Notes: a model not told the origin generated them from the letters alone. A DNA stretch of 64,000 nucleotides from an uncultured bacterium (GCA_949290355.1 CASERN010000011.1:919865-983864), one strand, 5' to 3'. Shown: positions 16,727 through 25,717, numbered from the stretch's first letter. Made by a program: numbers and translations.

Positions 16727-16805
16727 GAAATCGTGTTCCCTTCAAAACTAAGGGAGCTAAATATAATTTTTTGCTACTTAATGCCAAAAAGATTTACAAA
16801 AATTA

Positions 16806-17042
16806 TTATTTAAATTCCATAATCTGCAACTGCCAATATTTAGATAATTCTAATTTCAATAATTCAGCATCACCATCCACTTCTAAAAGGACAATACCAC
16901 TGTCTGAACATACTCCGTTAGTAGGAGAATGAAGTCCTAAACGAGTTTTTATTTCACATCCGAAATCACTGATTATTTTCTGAAATTTTACAGCCATCTC
17001 AAATCTGTTTTCTAAATTTATACCAATAATTGTAGTTGTCAT
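16806..17042 (-). CDS. Small ferredoxin-fold regulator-like protein (78 aa)
   Basis: A short alpha/beta protein: MTTTIIGINLENRFEMAVKF, then TRLGLHSP..CSDSGIVLLEVDGD and a final strand. This matches in plan the small ACT/NikR-C-like proteins annotated as iron-only hydrogenase system regulators (TM1266 type), with a histidine and a cysteine in the middle that could bind metal. That is family resemblance, not proof. The ATG at 17042 is strongly supported by AGGAGGG three bases upstream; a longer frame upstream (to 17156) runs through a terminator and is rejected. No hydrogenase genes are in the window. Confidence 0.7.
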   Translation of the reverse strand: MTTTIIGINLENRFEMAVKFQKIISDFGCEIKTRLGLHSPTNGVCSDSGIVLLEVDGDAELLKLELSKYWQLQIMEFK

Positions 17043-17081
17043 ATTCCCTCCTAAAAACATGACTTGACTATAAAATTTTTC

Positions 17082-17111
17082 AAAAAAAAATAACACCCCC
17101 AAAGGGATATT
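17082..17111 (-). terminator. Rho-independent terminator after the 102-aa gene
   Basis: Minus strand AATATCCC, loop TTTG, GGGGTGTT, then ATTTTTTTTT. Lies between the 102-aa gene and the 78-aa gene, so the latter needs its own promoter. Confidence 0.7.
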
Positions 17112-17142
17112 ATTTTCTTCTTTTATTAATTTTGATGAGCTA

Positions 17143-17451
17143 TTATTCTTGCTCATCCATAGCTTGAAGCTGTTTTTTCTTGTAGTTGTAAATTACAGCA
17201 TCCACAAGAAGCTCATATGATTTCATATTTTCAATATTAGGAAATTCTTCCTTGAGCTGTTCTCTGACCATTGCTTCCAGCTTACGTTCGTCAGAACTTG
17301 ATTTTAATTCATCAACACCGCTAATCAGTCTTATATATTCAGGAGATGATTTATCAATCCTACGATTCGCAAAATTTAGCCAACGTAATTTGGGGCTGAT
17401 TTGCTGTTTAAAAGTTTTAACTATTTTTAGATTTTTAAATCTGTTTAGCAT
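17143..17451 (-). CDS. Conserved small basic protein, unknown (102 aa)
   Basis: Basic N-terminal half (MLNRFKNLKIVKTFKQQ, then KLRWLNFANRRIDKSS) and a helical, glutamate-rich C-terminal half ending KKKQLQAMDEQE. No recognised family, no signal or transmembrane segment. GGAGTCAACCG precedes the ATG, the codon use is normal for the region, and a terminator follows, so it is a free-standing gene. DNA or RNA binding is possible from the charge pattern only. Confidence 0.6.
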   Translation of the reverse strand: MLNRFKNLKIVKTFKQQISPKLRWLNFANRRIDKSSPEYIRLISGVDELKSSSDERKLEAMVREQLKEEFPNIENMKSYELLVDAVIYNYKKKQLQAMDEQE

Positions 17452-17560
17452 CGGTTGACTCCTACCAAATTATTTTAAATTTTTTATTACCTTCTTTGTA
17501 CTATTTTAAAGTACGCTAAAAAAAATAATTTACTTTTTTACAATGATTGTTTACAATTCT

Positions 17561-19609
17561 TTATAATTTACTAAAATCAGCAATATGATTATACTTAGAT
17601 TTTAACAATGTCAATAATGCTAATCTGTTTTGCTTAACATTTTCATCTTTGTCCATGACTAGCACATCATTAAAGAATTTTTCAACAGAAGGATTTATTT
17701 CTTCTAATTGTTTTAAATAAGCAGAATAATCCATATTTTCATCAACAGTATTTATCTGCTGATAAAGCATTGCTTCTGCAGGCTCTTTGAACATATTTTT
17801 ATTAACTGATTTATTACAATCTTCTTTTAATATCCTCAAGACCCTATTTGCGCACTCTAATAATGCAGGGCAATCCAATGTTGATACAGCTTCCACTCTA
17901 TTTAAATAATCTCTTAGATCCTTTAAAGGATTTTTATTTACAGCACAAGCTTCCAAAATATTTTTCTGATACTTATCTGACAAGAATATAATCAACCTCT
18001 GTATAATAAATTCATAAATCTCATCAGATACTTTTCCTGATAATCTTGTAGAACAAGAATTCGCAACATTTTTAACCTTTTCAATAACATTCCCGCCTTG
18101 AGTTGAAACAGGCAATAACAATAAAGCTTCGGTTATCAATTTTGTCAAATCTATTTTTAAATCATTTGATAAAATTGTTCTTATTATACCTAAAGCAGCT
18201 CTGCGAACCCCTAAAGGGTCAGAAGATCCGGTAGGTTTTTTACCCTCTGCAAAAACTGCACAAATAGTATCTATTTTATCCGCAATTCCTACAATCTGTC
18301 CTTCTTTAGTAGAAGCGATTTCACCATCAGCATTCAATGGGAAATAATGTTCTTTTATCCCCTCACATACAACTTCTGGTTCTTTTGAGACTCTTGCATA
18401 ATCAGCTCCTATAAAACCTTGTAATTCTGTAAATTCAAATACTAAACTTGTTGTCAAATCGGCTTTAGCAAGTAAAGCAGTTCTTTGAACTGTTGGAGAA
18501 TCCCCTCCTTCAATTAGTTTTGAAAGTTTTAAAAGTCTTTGGGTTTTGTCATACATAGACCCCATACCTTTTTGAAAAGTAATACCTTTTAAATCTTCAA
18601 CATAATCAGATAAAGGTTTTTTAGTATCTTCATTAAAGAAAAATACTGCATCATCTAGACGAGCTTTAATAACTCTAACATTACCCGCTTTTATATTTTC
18701 AAATTCATCTCCAATGTAATTTGTCATAGTAATAAATTTATTAATTAATTTTCCGTCTTTATATAATGCAAAATATCTTTGATGCACCGCCATTACAGTA
18801 ACAACCAATTCTTCTGGCAATCTTAAATAATCCGGATTAAATTCACACACAGCCGGAACTGGATATTCGGTTATAAAAGTAACTTCTTCTAACAAATCAT
18901 CTGTATAATAAGGAACAGCTCCCAGTTTTTCAGCCTCTTCTTTGGCTTTTTCTATAATCCTTTGCTTTCTTTCATCCTGATCTACGATTACACAACAATT
19001 TCTCATTATTTCAACATAATCATCAGGATTATTTATATAAACATCTTGTTGAGCAAATCGATGTCCTCTTGTTACATTTGAAGACTCTTTATCAATAATT
19101 TTTATTTTTACTTCTTCTTTATCTAAAATAGACACTATCCATCTGATTGGACGAGAGAATTTTTCATCATTATCAGCCCATCTCATAAAATGAGAACCTT
19201 GAAGCTTCAATACAACAGAAGGAACATTTTCTTTTAGTAAATCTACAATTGACTTACCTTTTATCACAATTTTTGCATGTAAATAATCATCTTCAATATA
19301 TAAATCTTCAGGGTTTAAACCATTTTTACGGCAAAAACCTTCTCCTGCTTTTGTTAAATTACCATTTTCATCATATGCAACTTTTTTTACAGGGCCTTTT
19401 ATAATTTTTTCTTCATCTTTTCCTTCTTTTTCCAAGCCCGAAACTATAACCGCTAAACGACGGGGGGTTGCATAAACTTTTACATCGTTATAGACAACCT
19501 TATTTGAGTTAAAAAGCTCTTCAAATCCGTCTTTCAATTGTTTTATCGCTGATGGAATAAACTTATAAGGTAATTCTTCGCATCCTATTTCCAATAAATA
19601 TTTACTCAT
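17561..19609 (-). CDS. glyS: Glycyl-tRNA synthetase beta subunit
   Basis: The larger subunit of the bacterial alpha2beta2 glycyl-tRNA synthetase, which binds tRNA and supports charging by the GlyQ alpha subunit. 682 residues, normal length. Recognisable segments: LLEIGCEELPYKFI at the start, TPRRLAV, GSHFMRWADND(E)KFSRPIRWIVS, GHRF, AVHQRYFAL, an HD-type central region and the C-terminal anticodon-binding helical domain with DPLGVRRAALGI. ATG at 19609 follows AGGAACAGAGA; a longer start upstream is not supported. glyQ is not in the window, whereas it is usually adjacent. Confidence 0.95.
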   Translation of the reverse strand: MSKYLLEIGCEELPYKFIPSAIKQLKDGFEELFNSNKVVYNDVKVYATPRRLAVIVSGLEKEGKDEEKIIKGPVKKVAYDENGNLTKAGEGFCRKNGLNPEDLYIEDDYLHAKIVIKGKSIVDLLKENVPSVVLKLQGSHFMRWADNDEKFSRPIRWIVSILDKEEVKIKIIDKESSNVTRGHRFAQQDVYINNPDDYVEIMRNCCVIVDQDERKQRIIEKAKEEAEKLGAVPYYTDDLLEEVTFITEYPVPAVCEFNPDYLRLPEELVVTVMAVHQRYFALYKDGKLINKFITMTNYIGDEFENIKAGNVRVIKARLDDAVFFFNEDTKKPLSDYVEDLKGITFQKGMGSMYDKTQRLLKLSKLIEGGDSPTVQRTALLAKADLTTSLVFEFTELQGFIGADYARVSKEPEVVCEGIKEHYFPLNADGEIASTKEGQIVGIADKIDTICAVFAEGKKPTGSSDPLGVRRAALGIIRTILSNDLKIDLTKLITEALLLLPVSTQGGNVIEKVKNVANSCSTRLSGKVSDEIYEFIIQRLIIFLSDKYQKNILEACAVNKNPLKDLRDYLNRVEAVSTLDCPALLECANRVLRILKEDCNKSVNKNMFKEPAEAMLYQQINTVDENMDYSAYLKQLEEINPSVEKFFNDVLVMDKDENVKQNRLALLTLLKSKYNHIADFSKL

Positions 19610-19680
19610 TCTCTGTTCCTTTTCATATGTCAATATATTTTAATTATAAATTATCAAAGAATAATGTAAAGTAATTATGT

Positions 19681-19710
19681 TTGAATGAATAAAAATTTTT
19701 GTGATAAAAT
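19681..19710 (+). promoter_or_regulatory. Promoter of the yebC - tsaB operon
   Basis: TTGAAT (19681-19686), 18-base spacer, TAAAAT (19705-19710); transcription would begin near 19717, about 26 bases before the yebC ATG with its GAGGAAAA site. Confidence 0.5.
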
Positions 19711-19742
19711 CAAATTAGGAAAAAGGAAAAGAGGAAAATATT

Positions 19743-20492
19743 ATGTCAGGACACTCAAAATGGTCAACAATCAAACATAAAAAAGCAAAAGTAGATTCAC
19801 AACGAGCAGTTGTATTTCAAAAATATTCAAGAGAACTTATTGTATCAGCTAGATTAGGCGGTCCTGATCCGGCAGGGAATTTTAGATTAAGAACAGCAAT
19901 TGAAAAAGCAAAAGCTGCAGGACTCCCAAACGATAACATTAAACGAGCAATAGAAAAAGGTGCAGGAGCAGGTGCTTCTGAAAATTATGAAGAACTGATT
20001 TATGAAGGTTACGCACCTGGAGGTGTAGCTGTTGTTATCGAAGCAATGACAGATAATAGGAATAGAACAGCAGGAGACATAAGAAGTTACTTCACTAAAT
20101 TTAATGGAAGTCTCGGTTCTACAGGATGTGTAGGATGGATGTTTGATCAAAGAGGTATAATTACATTTGATGAAAATACAGATTTTGATAAGCTTTTCGA
20201 AGCAGCTATAAGCCTTGACGCTCTGGATGTAACAGAAGAGGATGGAACCTATAAAGTAATCACTTCCCCTGAAAATTTCCAAGCAGTAGTAGAGGGGCTT
20301 GAAGCAGCAGGATTCAAATCAACTTCTGCAGAATTATCAAGAATTCCTCAAAATACTGTAGAAGTAACAGATGAAAAAACTGCTGATCAAATTCTTAAAC
20401 TTTTAGAAAAATTAGAAGAACATGATGATGTTCAAAATGTTTATGCAAACTTTGACATATCAGATGAAATCCTACAGAAATTAGACAATTAA
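19743..20492 (+). CDS. yebC: YebC/TACO1-family regulator
   Basis: A 249-residue cytosolic protein beginning MSGHSKWSTIKHKKAKVDS, the family hallmark, followed by the conserved RELIVSARLGGPDPAGNFRLR and the EGYAPGGVAVVIEAMTDNRNRT segments. YebC proteins act as transcription factors or, as more recently reported, aid translation of proline stretches; the sequence does not distinguish. First gene of an operon with the GGDEF protein, tsaE and tsaB. GAGGAAAATATT precedes the start. Confidence 0.96.
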   Translation: MSGHSKWSTIKHKKAKVDSQRAVVFQKYSRELIVSARLGGPDPAGNFRLRTAIEKAKAAGLPNDNIKRAIEKGAGAGASENYEELIYEGYAPGGVAVVIEAMTDNRNRTAGDIRSYFTKFNGSLGSTGCVGWMFDQRGIITFDENTDFDKLFEAAISLDALDVTEEDGTYKVITSPENFQAVVEGLEAAGFKSTSAELSRIPQNTVEVTDEKTADQILKLLEKLEEHDDVQNVYANFDISDEILQKLDN

Positions 20493-20493
20493 T

Positions 20494-21804
20494 ATGATAG
20501 ATAATCTAAAACAATTATTTTCTTTTCTTGATAACGCTTACAATGCTCAAAGCATAGTAAGCGTTATTGAGGAGGTTTTTCCACTTTCTGCAATATATAT
20601 TTATGACCAAACAACTGCCTCTTTAAGAGATTTTTCAAAAAGTTGGATGTTCATTAAATCAAAAGATTTAACGGATATATTTAACAGTTTAGAAACAAAA
20701 AAATATATTATTAAAGGGACAAAATCATATTACGCGCTTTTTAATAATAACAAAATCATTGGGATGCTTGAATTTAAGGAAAAACTTCATGAAAAGTTGC
20801 TTGAGTTTTTAGAAATTTCAAGTTTTTGCATCTCTCTAAAAATACAAAATATAATTCTTACTGAAAGAATGCAAAAGAATATAGAATTCCATGATTCAAT
20901 GAAAAATATCGCCAAAATAATTGAAACTCAATATGAAATTAGTTATATTGTCCCAATAATAGGCGAAATGATTGACAAATTTGTATCCGATCATTTGGTA
21001 TACATTTTCATTGACAATAAACTTGTATGGCCCAATGCTTGCAAGGATGAAAAAATATTTGAATTAATAAAATGCCTTAATAATAAATCTGAATACATAT
21101 TAACACCTGATAAAAAAATCGGACTTTTCCCTTTAATAAGTGAAAATAAACTATTAGGCTGCATTGTTACAAAAAGTACAGATAATGTCCTCAGTGAAAA
21201 AGAAATAGAATACTTGGAACAATTATCAAATCAAACAGCAACAACCATAAATAGAGCAAATGTATATGCAGAAATTCTAAAACATGCCACATTAGATGCT
21301 TTAACAGGTTTTTATAACAGAAGACAATTACAAGAAAGACTTAAACAAGAAGTATCCAGTGCAAAACGACAAAAAAGGAATCTTTGTGCAATTATGACAG
21401 ATATAGACTTTTTTAAATCTGTTAATGATACCTATGGACATGCTACAGGAGATTTAGTTTTAAAAACGGTATCCAAAATAATTAAACATCAACTAAGAGA
21501 CTACGATATCGCAGGAAGATACGGAGGAGAAGAATTTGTTATATTACTGCCGTTTACCAAACTTGAAGAAGCTAAAATGGTTTCAGAAAGACTAAGAAAA
21601 GCTGTTGAGAATACAAAAATTGATATATCCAAAATTAATCCAGACAAACCAAATAAATTTATTAATGTTACAATAAGTCTTGGAGTATACGAATATCAAA
21701 ATGGAGATTATGAAAAGACTCTAATTAGAAACGCAGATAAAGCTCTTTATATTGCAAAAGAAACAGGTAGAAATAAGGTGGCATCAATTGAAAGTAGTAT
21801 GTAA
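20494..21804 (+). CDS. Diguanylate cyclase with N-terminal GAF-like sensor
   Basis: Residues 1-255 form a poorly conserved region that reads like two GAF-type sensor domains (hydrophobic strands around IYIYDQTTAS and VYIFIDNKLVWP), then the GGDEF domain from LDALTGFYNRRQL (about 267) with the metal aspartate segment MTDIDFFKSVNDTYGHATGD and the active-site RYGGEEF loop. GGEEF with intact flanking residues predicts c-di-GMP synthesis. No transmembrane segment, so a cytosolic sensor. Starts one base after the yebC stop and its end overlaps tsaE. Could link pilus or surface behaviour to a signal. Confidence 0.88.
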   Translation: MIDNLKQLFSFLDNAYNAQSIVSVIEEVFPLSAIYIYDQTTASLRDFSKSWMFIKSKDLTDIFNSLETKKYIIKGTKSYYALFNNNKIIGMLEFKEKLHEKLLEFLEISSFCISLKIQNIILTERMQKNIEFHDSMKNIAKIIETQYEISYIVPIIGEMIDKFVSDHLVYIFIDNKLVWPNACKDEKIFELIKCLNNKSEYILTPDKKIGLFPLISENKLLGCIVTKSTDNVLSEKEIEYLEQLSNQTATTINRANVYAEILKHATLDALTGFYNRRQLQERLKQEVSSAKRQKRNLCAIMTDIDFFKSVNDTYGHATGDLVLKTVSKIIKHQLRDYDIAGRYGGEEFVILLPFTKLEEAKMVSERLRKAVENTKIDISKINPDKPNKFINVTISLGVYEYQNGDYEKTLIRNADKALYIAKETGRNKVASIESSM

Positions 21805-22240
21805 ATCTATTGACGATACAAGGAAATTAGCGGAAAAGTTTGCATCTTTAATAAAAGATGGATGTTTTATTAATCTATATGGAGAAATAGGCGCAGGGAA
21901 AACTGCTTTTGTAAAACTTGTAGCTGAAGCGCTTGGAGTGAAAGAAAAAGTTACAAGCCCAAGTTTTGTAATTTTAAATGAATACCATACAGGTTCAATT
22001 CCTATTTACCATTTTGATCTTTATAGATTAGAAAATGAAGGAATTAAAACGATATATGATGAATTGAGAGAATACTCCGAAGGGAAACAAGTTACATTTG
22101 TTGAATGGGCAGAATTTAACCAAAATGAAGCACCATTCAAACATATAAAAATAAATGTTACATACTCTGATGATGATTCAAGAATCTATGAATTCATATC
22201 ATCAGGAGAAGATGAAATAATAGAAGGATTGTCTAAATGA
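21788..22240 (+). CDS. tsaE: tRNA t6A synthesis ATPase TsaE
   Basis: ATPase of the TsaB-TsaD-TsaE complex making N6-threonylcarbamoyladenosine at position 37 of ANN-decoding tRNAs. P-loop GEIGAGKT at residues 32-39, then VTSPSFVILNEY and HFDLYRL, the conserved triplets, and FVEWAEF (Walker B-like). I place the start at a TTG at 21788, giving MKVVCKSIDDTRKLAEK (150 aa) with AAGGTGG six bases upstream; the frame extends further up inside the previous gene but is not like TsaE. Overlaps the previous gene by 17 bases and tsaB by 4. Confidence 0.9.
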   Translation: MKVVCKSIDDTRKLAEKFASLIKDGCFINLYGEIGAGKTAFVKLVAEALGVKEKVTSPSFVILNEYHTGSIPIYHFDLYRLENEGIKTIYDELREYSEGKQVTFVEWAEFNQNEAPFKHIKINVTYSDDDSRIYEFISSGEDEIIEGLSK

Positions 22241-22842
22241 TAACACTCGCTTTTGATACTTGCTTAGATAAAATGTATGTTGTCTTACAAAAAGATGATA
22301 CAATTCTTGATTCAAGAGTTGTTGAAAATCAAGATAACAAATACCATTCTGCATTTTTAATTTCAACACTTCAAGATATAATGAGCAAAAATAATATTAA
22401 ACCCAAAGATATTGATTTGATAGCTACAAATATCGGGCCTGGAAGTTTTACAGGTATAAGAGCCTGCGTTACAGTTGCAAGGGTAATGGCCCAACAACTT
22501 GGCTGCAAAGCAAGAGGAATCTCGTCTCTTGAGATTCTTGCGAAAATAGCAGATAATAATCCGCTTGTAGCTCTTGATGCAAGGAAAGAAAGTGCATATC
22601 TGTATTATGATGGAGAAATTAAAGGCGCAATTAAACTCGACAAAGTTAAAGAAATAATTGCAAACGGGAACTATACAATAATCACGGACAACAAATTAAA
22701 AACTATTCTAAATGGAATTTCATACCAAGAAAAAGATTATCCACTTGGTGAAATCTTAGCAAACTTAGCTCAAAATGATTCTTTAGAAAGCGATTGGCAT
22801 AAACTCAAGCCATTATATATTCAGCCACCACCTATGGGCTAA
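22237..22842 (+). CDS. tsaB: tRNA t6A synthesis protein TsaB
   Basis: Non-catalytic ASKHA-fold partner that binds TsaD and TsaE. 201 residues with LAFDTCLDKMYVVL at the start, NKYHSAFLISTLQDIM, and the family signature NIGPGSFTGIRACVTVARVMAQ; then GISSLEILA. The overlap ATGA with tsaE indicates coupled translation. tsaD is not in the window. Followed by an unrelated HNH-like gene after 63 bases. Confidence 0.94.
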   Translation: MITLAFDTCLDKMYVVLQKDDTILDSRVVENQDNKYHSAFLISTLQDIMSKNNIKPKDIDLIATNIGPGSFTGIRACVTVARVMAQQLGCKARGISSLEILAKIADNNPLVALDARKESAYLYYDGEIKGAIKLDKVKEIIANGNYTIITDNKLKTILNGISYQEKDYPLGEILANLAQNDSLESDWHKLKPLYIQPPPMG

Positions 22843-22866
22843 TTATAAGCTTAAAAATTTATAAAT

Positions 22867-22896
22867 CCGGGAATAATATAATATATAATCCCCGGG
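22867..22896. promoter_or_regulatory. CCGGG...CCCGG inverted repeat around an AT core
   Basis: CCGGG (22867-22871) and CCCGG (22891-22895) flank a 19-base A/T-only core that ends in TATAAT (22883-22888), directly upstream of the HNH-like gene start at 22906. GC-rich arms in such AT-rich DNA are conspicuous. It could be an operator over the -10 or a hairpin terminating the tsa operon (no T-run follows). Confidence 0.4.
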
Positions 22897-22905
22897 TGAT
22901 TTGGT

Positions 22906-23844
22906 ATGGAGAAGAATTCTAAAAAAATTGAAAATTTAGAAATCCCATTAACAAGAAAAGAATTAAAAAACTTGTTTAATTATCATATTCCATGCCTGTG
23001 TTGTGGTCTTGAGATGTTACATCCGGACATTTATACTCAACTTATTGAAAACACTGAATTAGGAAAAGAATCTTCAAAAGTTGTAGAAATACTTGCCCCA
23101 TTTGAAAAAATTATGCACCCTGTAGAACGACAGGTCTTTAATATGTTCAAAAGTATGTCAAGTAAATACCCAGATAAAAACTTTAAAGAATTACTGATAA
23201 TGAAAAAAGACATACATGAACTTGCCCTTGTAAAAATACAAAGTGTTATCTTTAACAAAATAAGCTTTTATAGACGAATTCTCCCTAAAAAAATGGCTAG
23301 ACAACTAAGAAAATTAATGATTAACACAAATGACATAATCTTTGATCCAGAACCACACAAGCCTTTTTCTCGGAGAATTTTTATACATAAACTAAAAAAT
23401 ATTATAAAAAATCTTGATAACAAAAAACTGAAACATGAAATCATAGAAATAGCACGCAGATTACCTAGATCAAGTGATGAGGTATGCGCATTTGTGGTAA
23501 AAAATGCAAGAAAAAGACCTGAAGTTATTGCACTTAATCTTATACACCCATCTGTTGGTACATTTGAGCATTTACAGCCAAAATGTATGAATGGAATGAA
23601 TAATTCCTTAAATTTTGCACTAGAATGTTCCTACTGCAACAATTCAAGACATCATTATCCTATATCTGTACAAATAGAAGAAAATCCATATATGCCTCAA
23701 AATGCCCAAATACAAATCAATAAGTTGATATCATTATGTAAAAAAAATGTATGTAAAAAGGAATATATCGAAAATCTTAAACTTGTACTTAAATGTCTTT
23801 CAGAAAACATAATAAATCTTGATATAAGCCCACTCCAAAAGTAA
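22906..23844 (+). CDS. HNH-like zinc protein A with helical insert (312 aa)
   Basis: Unnamed family. Cysteines C30/C33 in IPCLCCGLEML form a first CxxC; about 180 helical residues follow; then FEHLQPKCMNG, FALECSYCNNSR, HHYPIS. This reproduces an HNH endonuclease core (EH..P, N...C..C.N..R) with the two zinc knuckles separated by a long helical insert. The same order occurs in the next gene, so they are paralogues. Catalytic activity is inferred, not shown. Only a weak ribosome binding site (GGTGATTTGGT). No signal peptide. Neither phage nor toxin genes are near, so a nuclease role in the cell is open. Confidence 0.6.
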   Translation: MEKNSKKIENLEIPLTRKELKNLFNYHIPCLCCGLEMLHPDIYTQLIENTELGKESSKVVEILAPFEKIMHPVERQVFNMFKSMSSKYPDKNFKELLIMKKDIHELALVKIQSVIFNKISFYRRILPKKMARQLRKLMINTNDIIFDPEPHKPFSRRIFIHKLKNIIKNLDNKKLKHEIIEIARRLPRSSDEVCAFVVKNARKRPEVIALNLIHPSVGTFEHLQPKCMNGMNNSLNFALECSYCNNSRHHYPISVQIEENPYMPQNAQIQINKLISLCKKNVCKKEYIENLKLVLKCLSENIINLDISPLQK

Positions 23845-23895
23845 AAAATTTTTAACATACTAGCAAAAAATTTTAATTAGGAGTATTATCCTTAT

Positions 23896-25287
23896 ATGCT
23901 TGTATCTCCGATTATTAGTAATATTTTTGGAAACAAAATTCATACAGACATTGGGAATAAAAATAATTGCCAATTATATAAATTTTCCCAAAATTCCTTA
24001 AATCAAGACATTTTTGTCAAATCTCAACATCCCTCTTTTACAGCATCTTCAATCATAAAAAGTACTAATGATTTTAGGAATTTACCCACATTTAGAACTG
24101 TTCACTGTATTTATTGCGGACGTCCAATGCTGAGCAATAAAATTGTAAATAGACTAAAAACTAATGGAATATTTTCTGGACCAATTCGTAATTTTGTTGC
24201 AGAAATGTTCAAATATATAGATTATCTTCATCCTACAGAAAAAGAAGCTTTAAAAAAAATTACATTAATGTCTTTTGATAAACCAAACATCAGACTTTCT
24301 CAAGCTATACAAATATTATATCCTGAAGCAAATAAAGAGCTTTTAAAAGAACAGTTACCGATCTTAAAAAAACTATCTGAATATTCTGATCAAATACCAC
24401 ATGGTTGGAAACTTAAATATCAAAATCTACTTAAAATAACAAAATATAGACTTGAAGAAAAAGAATATACACCTAAAGAGTTTAGTGGAAAAGAATTTGC
24501 ATATAAAATTAAACGAGTAAGTGATTCTATTAAAGATGAAACTATTGCACATAAAATTTTAAAACTCACAGAACCTCTCACTCATCCGATATTAAAAAAT
24601 CCTCAAGAACCACTAACCGAAAAATTTATTAATAAAATATTGACACTAACAGAAACGAGAGATGTAAATATTGATAAATTAAATAAAGCAGATTTACAAC
24701 TTATTATAATCGATAAAATTAATAAATATGCAGAGATTTTAAATAGAAAAGATATAATAAATTTCTGTGATATAGCCCAAAAAACAATAAAAAAAGAACC
24801 TGTCAAATTGAAATTTAGTAACAAAGCCTTTAAATATGATTTAAACGAAGCATTAGATGGTATCCAAGATAAAGAATTAAAAGAAAAAATTCTTGCAACT
24901 GCAAAACTTCTTCCAACTTCACAAACCAGCGTAAATGCATTTATTACAAAACACCAATTTGCAGCATCTGATGCAATAGGATATGACATTCTAAGGCCCT
25001 CAATTGCAACTATAGAACACATGCACCCTAGATCAGAAAAAGGACCAGATGTCCTTCAAAATTATGCCTTAGCATGTGAAAGAGATAATAATACACGTTC
25101 AAGTCAACCAATGTCAGTATTTTTAGATAAATTTGATCAAAAAAATCAAGAACAATATTTTAATGAAATATTTGAAGAAGTAGAAAAGGGAAATCTCAAA
25201 TTTCCAGTAGCATACAAAATGCTTGAAACTTTCTATAAAGAAAGCGGACGAAACATTAATATTAAAAAATGTAAAAAATCAACATAA
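23896..25287 (+). CDS. HNH-like zinc protein B with N-terminal PSFT motif (463 aa)
   Basis: Paralogue of the upstream gene, 51 bases downstream of it. An N-terminal tail of about 70 residues contains QHPSFTASS, a motif shared with unrelated proteins here; then CIYCGRPM (first zinc knuckle), a 280-residue helical insert rich in K/E/I, and IEHMHPRSEKGPD..NYALACERDNNTRSSQPMS. In the last block, C..D replaces the second CxxC seen in paralogue A, so zinc binding there is altered. TATTAT ends six bases before the ATG; a GGAG is present but 12 bases away. Helix content suggests a scaffold around a small HNH core. Confidence 0.6.
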   Translation: MLVSPIISNIFGNKIHTDIGNKNNCQLYKFSQNSLNQDIFVKSQHPSFTASSIIKSTNDFRNLPTFRTVHCIYCGRPMLSNKIVNRLKTNGIFSGPIRNFVAEMFKYIDYLHPTEKEALKKITLMSFDKPNIRLSQAIQILYPEANKELLKEQLPILKKLSEYSDQIPHGWKLKYQNLLKITKYRLEEKEYTPKEFSGKEFAYKIKRVSDSIKDETIAHKILKLTEPLTHPILKNPQEPLTEKFINKILTLTETRDVNIDKLNKADLQLIIIDKINKYAEILNRKDIINFCDIAQKTIKKEPVKLKFSNKAFKYDLNEALDGIQDKELKEKILATAKLLPTSQTSVNAFITKHQFAASDAIGYDILRPSIATIEHMHPRSEKGPDVLQNYALACERDNNTRSSQPMSVFLDKFDQKNQEQYFNEIFEEVEKGNLKFPVAYKMLETFYKESGRNINIKKCKKST

Positions 25288-25355
25288 AAATATTAAACTT
25301 TAAAAAAAATCTGCCGATAAAATAAATGTACTTAGTTAATGAGGGAATTATTATA

Positions 25356-25652
25356 ATGGCAGATACAGGTGCTTCATTTAACAGACCATATAAACCTTTT
25401 GGGATGAATGTAAAAGTCCCAGAAATTGGAGAAAGAACTTTAAAACAAGCTGGAGATACTCTAAGTAATATTGTTAAATCTCCTGCAGAACCACTATTCA
25501 AATTTTTAGAAGACAATGAAGAAGTTTTCACAGGTGATATAAATTACAAAATTAACAAACTATATGCAGAAAGTTTCACAATCGGTTCTGCAATGCGTCT
25601 TGAAGATGAAAAAGTTAATGGAATGCCATCAACTTTTGATATGCATTTTTAA
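25356..25652 (+). CDS. Small acidic protein, unknown (98 aa)
   Basis: MADTGASFNRPYKPFGMNVKVPEIGERTLKQAGDTL and so on to a phenylalanine C-terminus. Conserved-looking proline/glycine loop then two helices; no signal or membrane segment. The ATG at 25356 is used because GAGGGAATTATTATA precedes it; a longer start 30 bases upstream is less likely. A strong terminator follows, so it ends its transcription unit. Not recognised. Confidence 0.6.
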   Translation: MADTGASFNRPYKPFGMNVKVPEIGERTLKQAGDTLSNIVKSPAEPLFKFLEDNEEVFTGDINYKINKLYAESFTIGSAMRLEDEKVNGMPSTFDMHF

Positions 25653-25689
25653 TAAATTTACTAATTCTTATTTTATAAAACTTTTAACT

Positions 25690-25717
25690 GCCCTTAAAAG
25701 GGCTTTTTTATTTTTTT
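25690..25717 (+). terminator. Rho-independent terminator after the 98-aa gene
   Basis: GCCCTT (25690-25695), loop AA, AAGGGC (25698-25703), followed by a 14-base T-rich run. Confidence 0.85.

Noticed and set aside
17043-17156. Upstream extension of the 78-aa protein (MSKNNSSSKL...)
   Set aside because: It would run through a rho-independent terminator; the ATG at 17042 has a strong AGGAGGG site.
17482-17530. Hairpin GTACT/AGTAC upstream of the 102-aa gene
   Set aside because: Short stem and no T-run on the relevant strand; indistinguishable from chance in this AT-rich DNA.
24603-25022. Long antisense frame inside HNH paralogue B (139 codons)
   Set aside because: Hydrophobic and low in conserved motifs; explained by the reverse reading of lysine/glutamate-rich coding sequence. 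The same holds for 3825-4241, 19887-20282, 34872-35216, 46108-46497 and 60583-60936.
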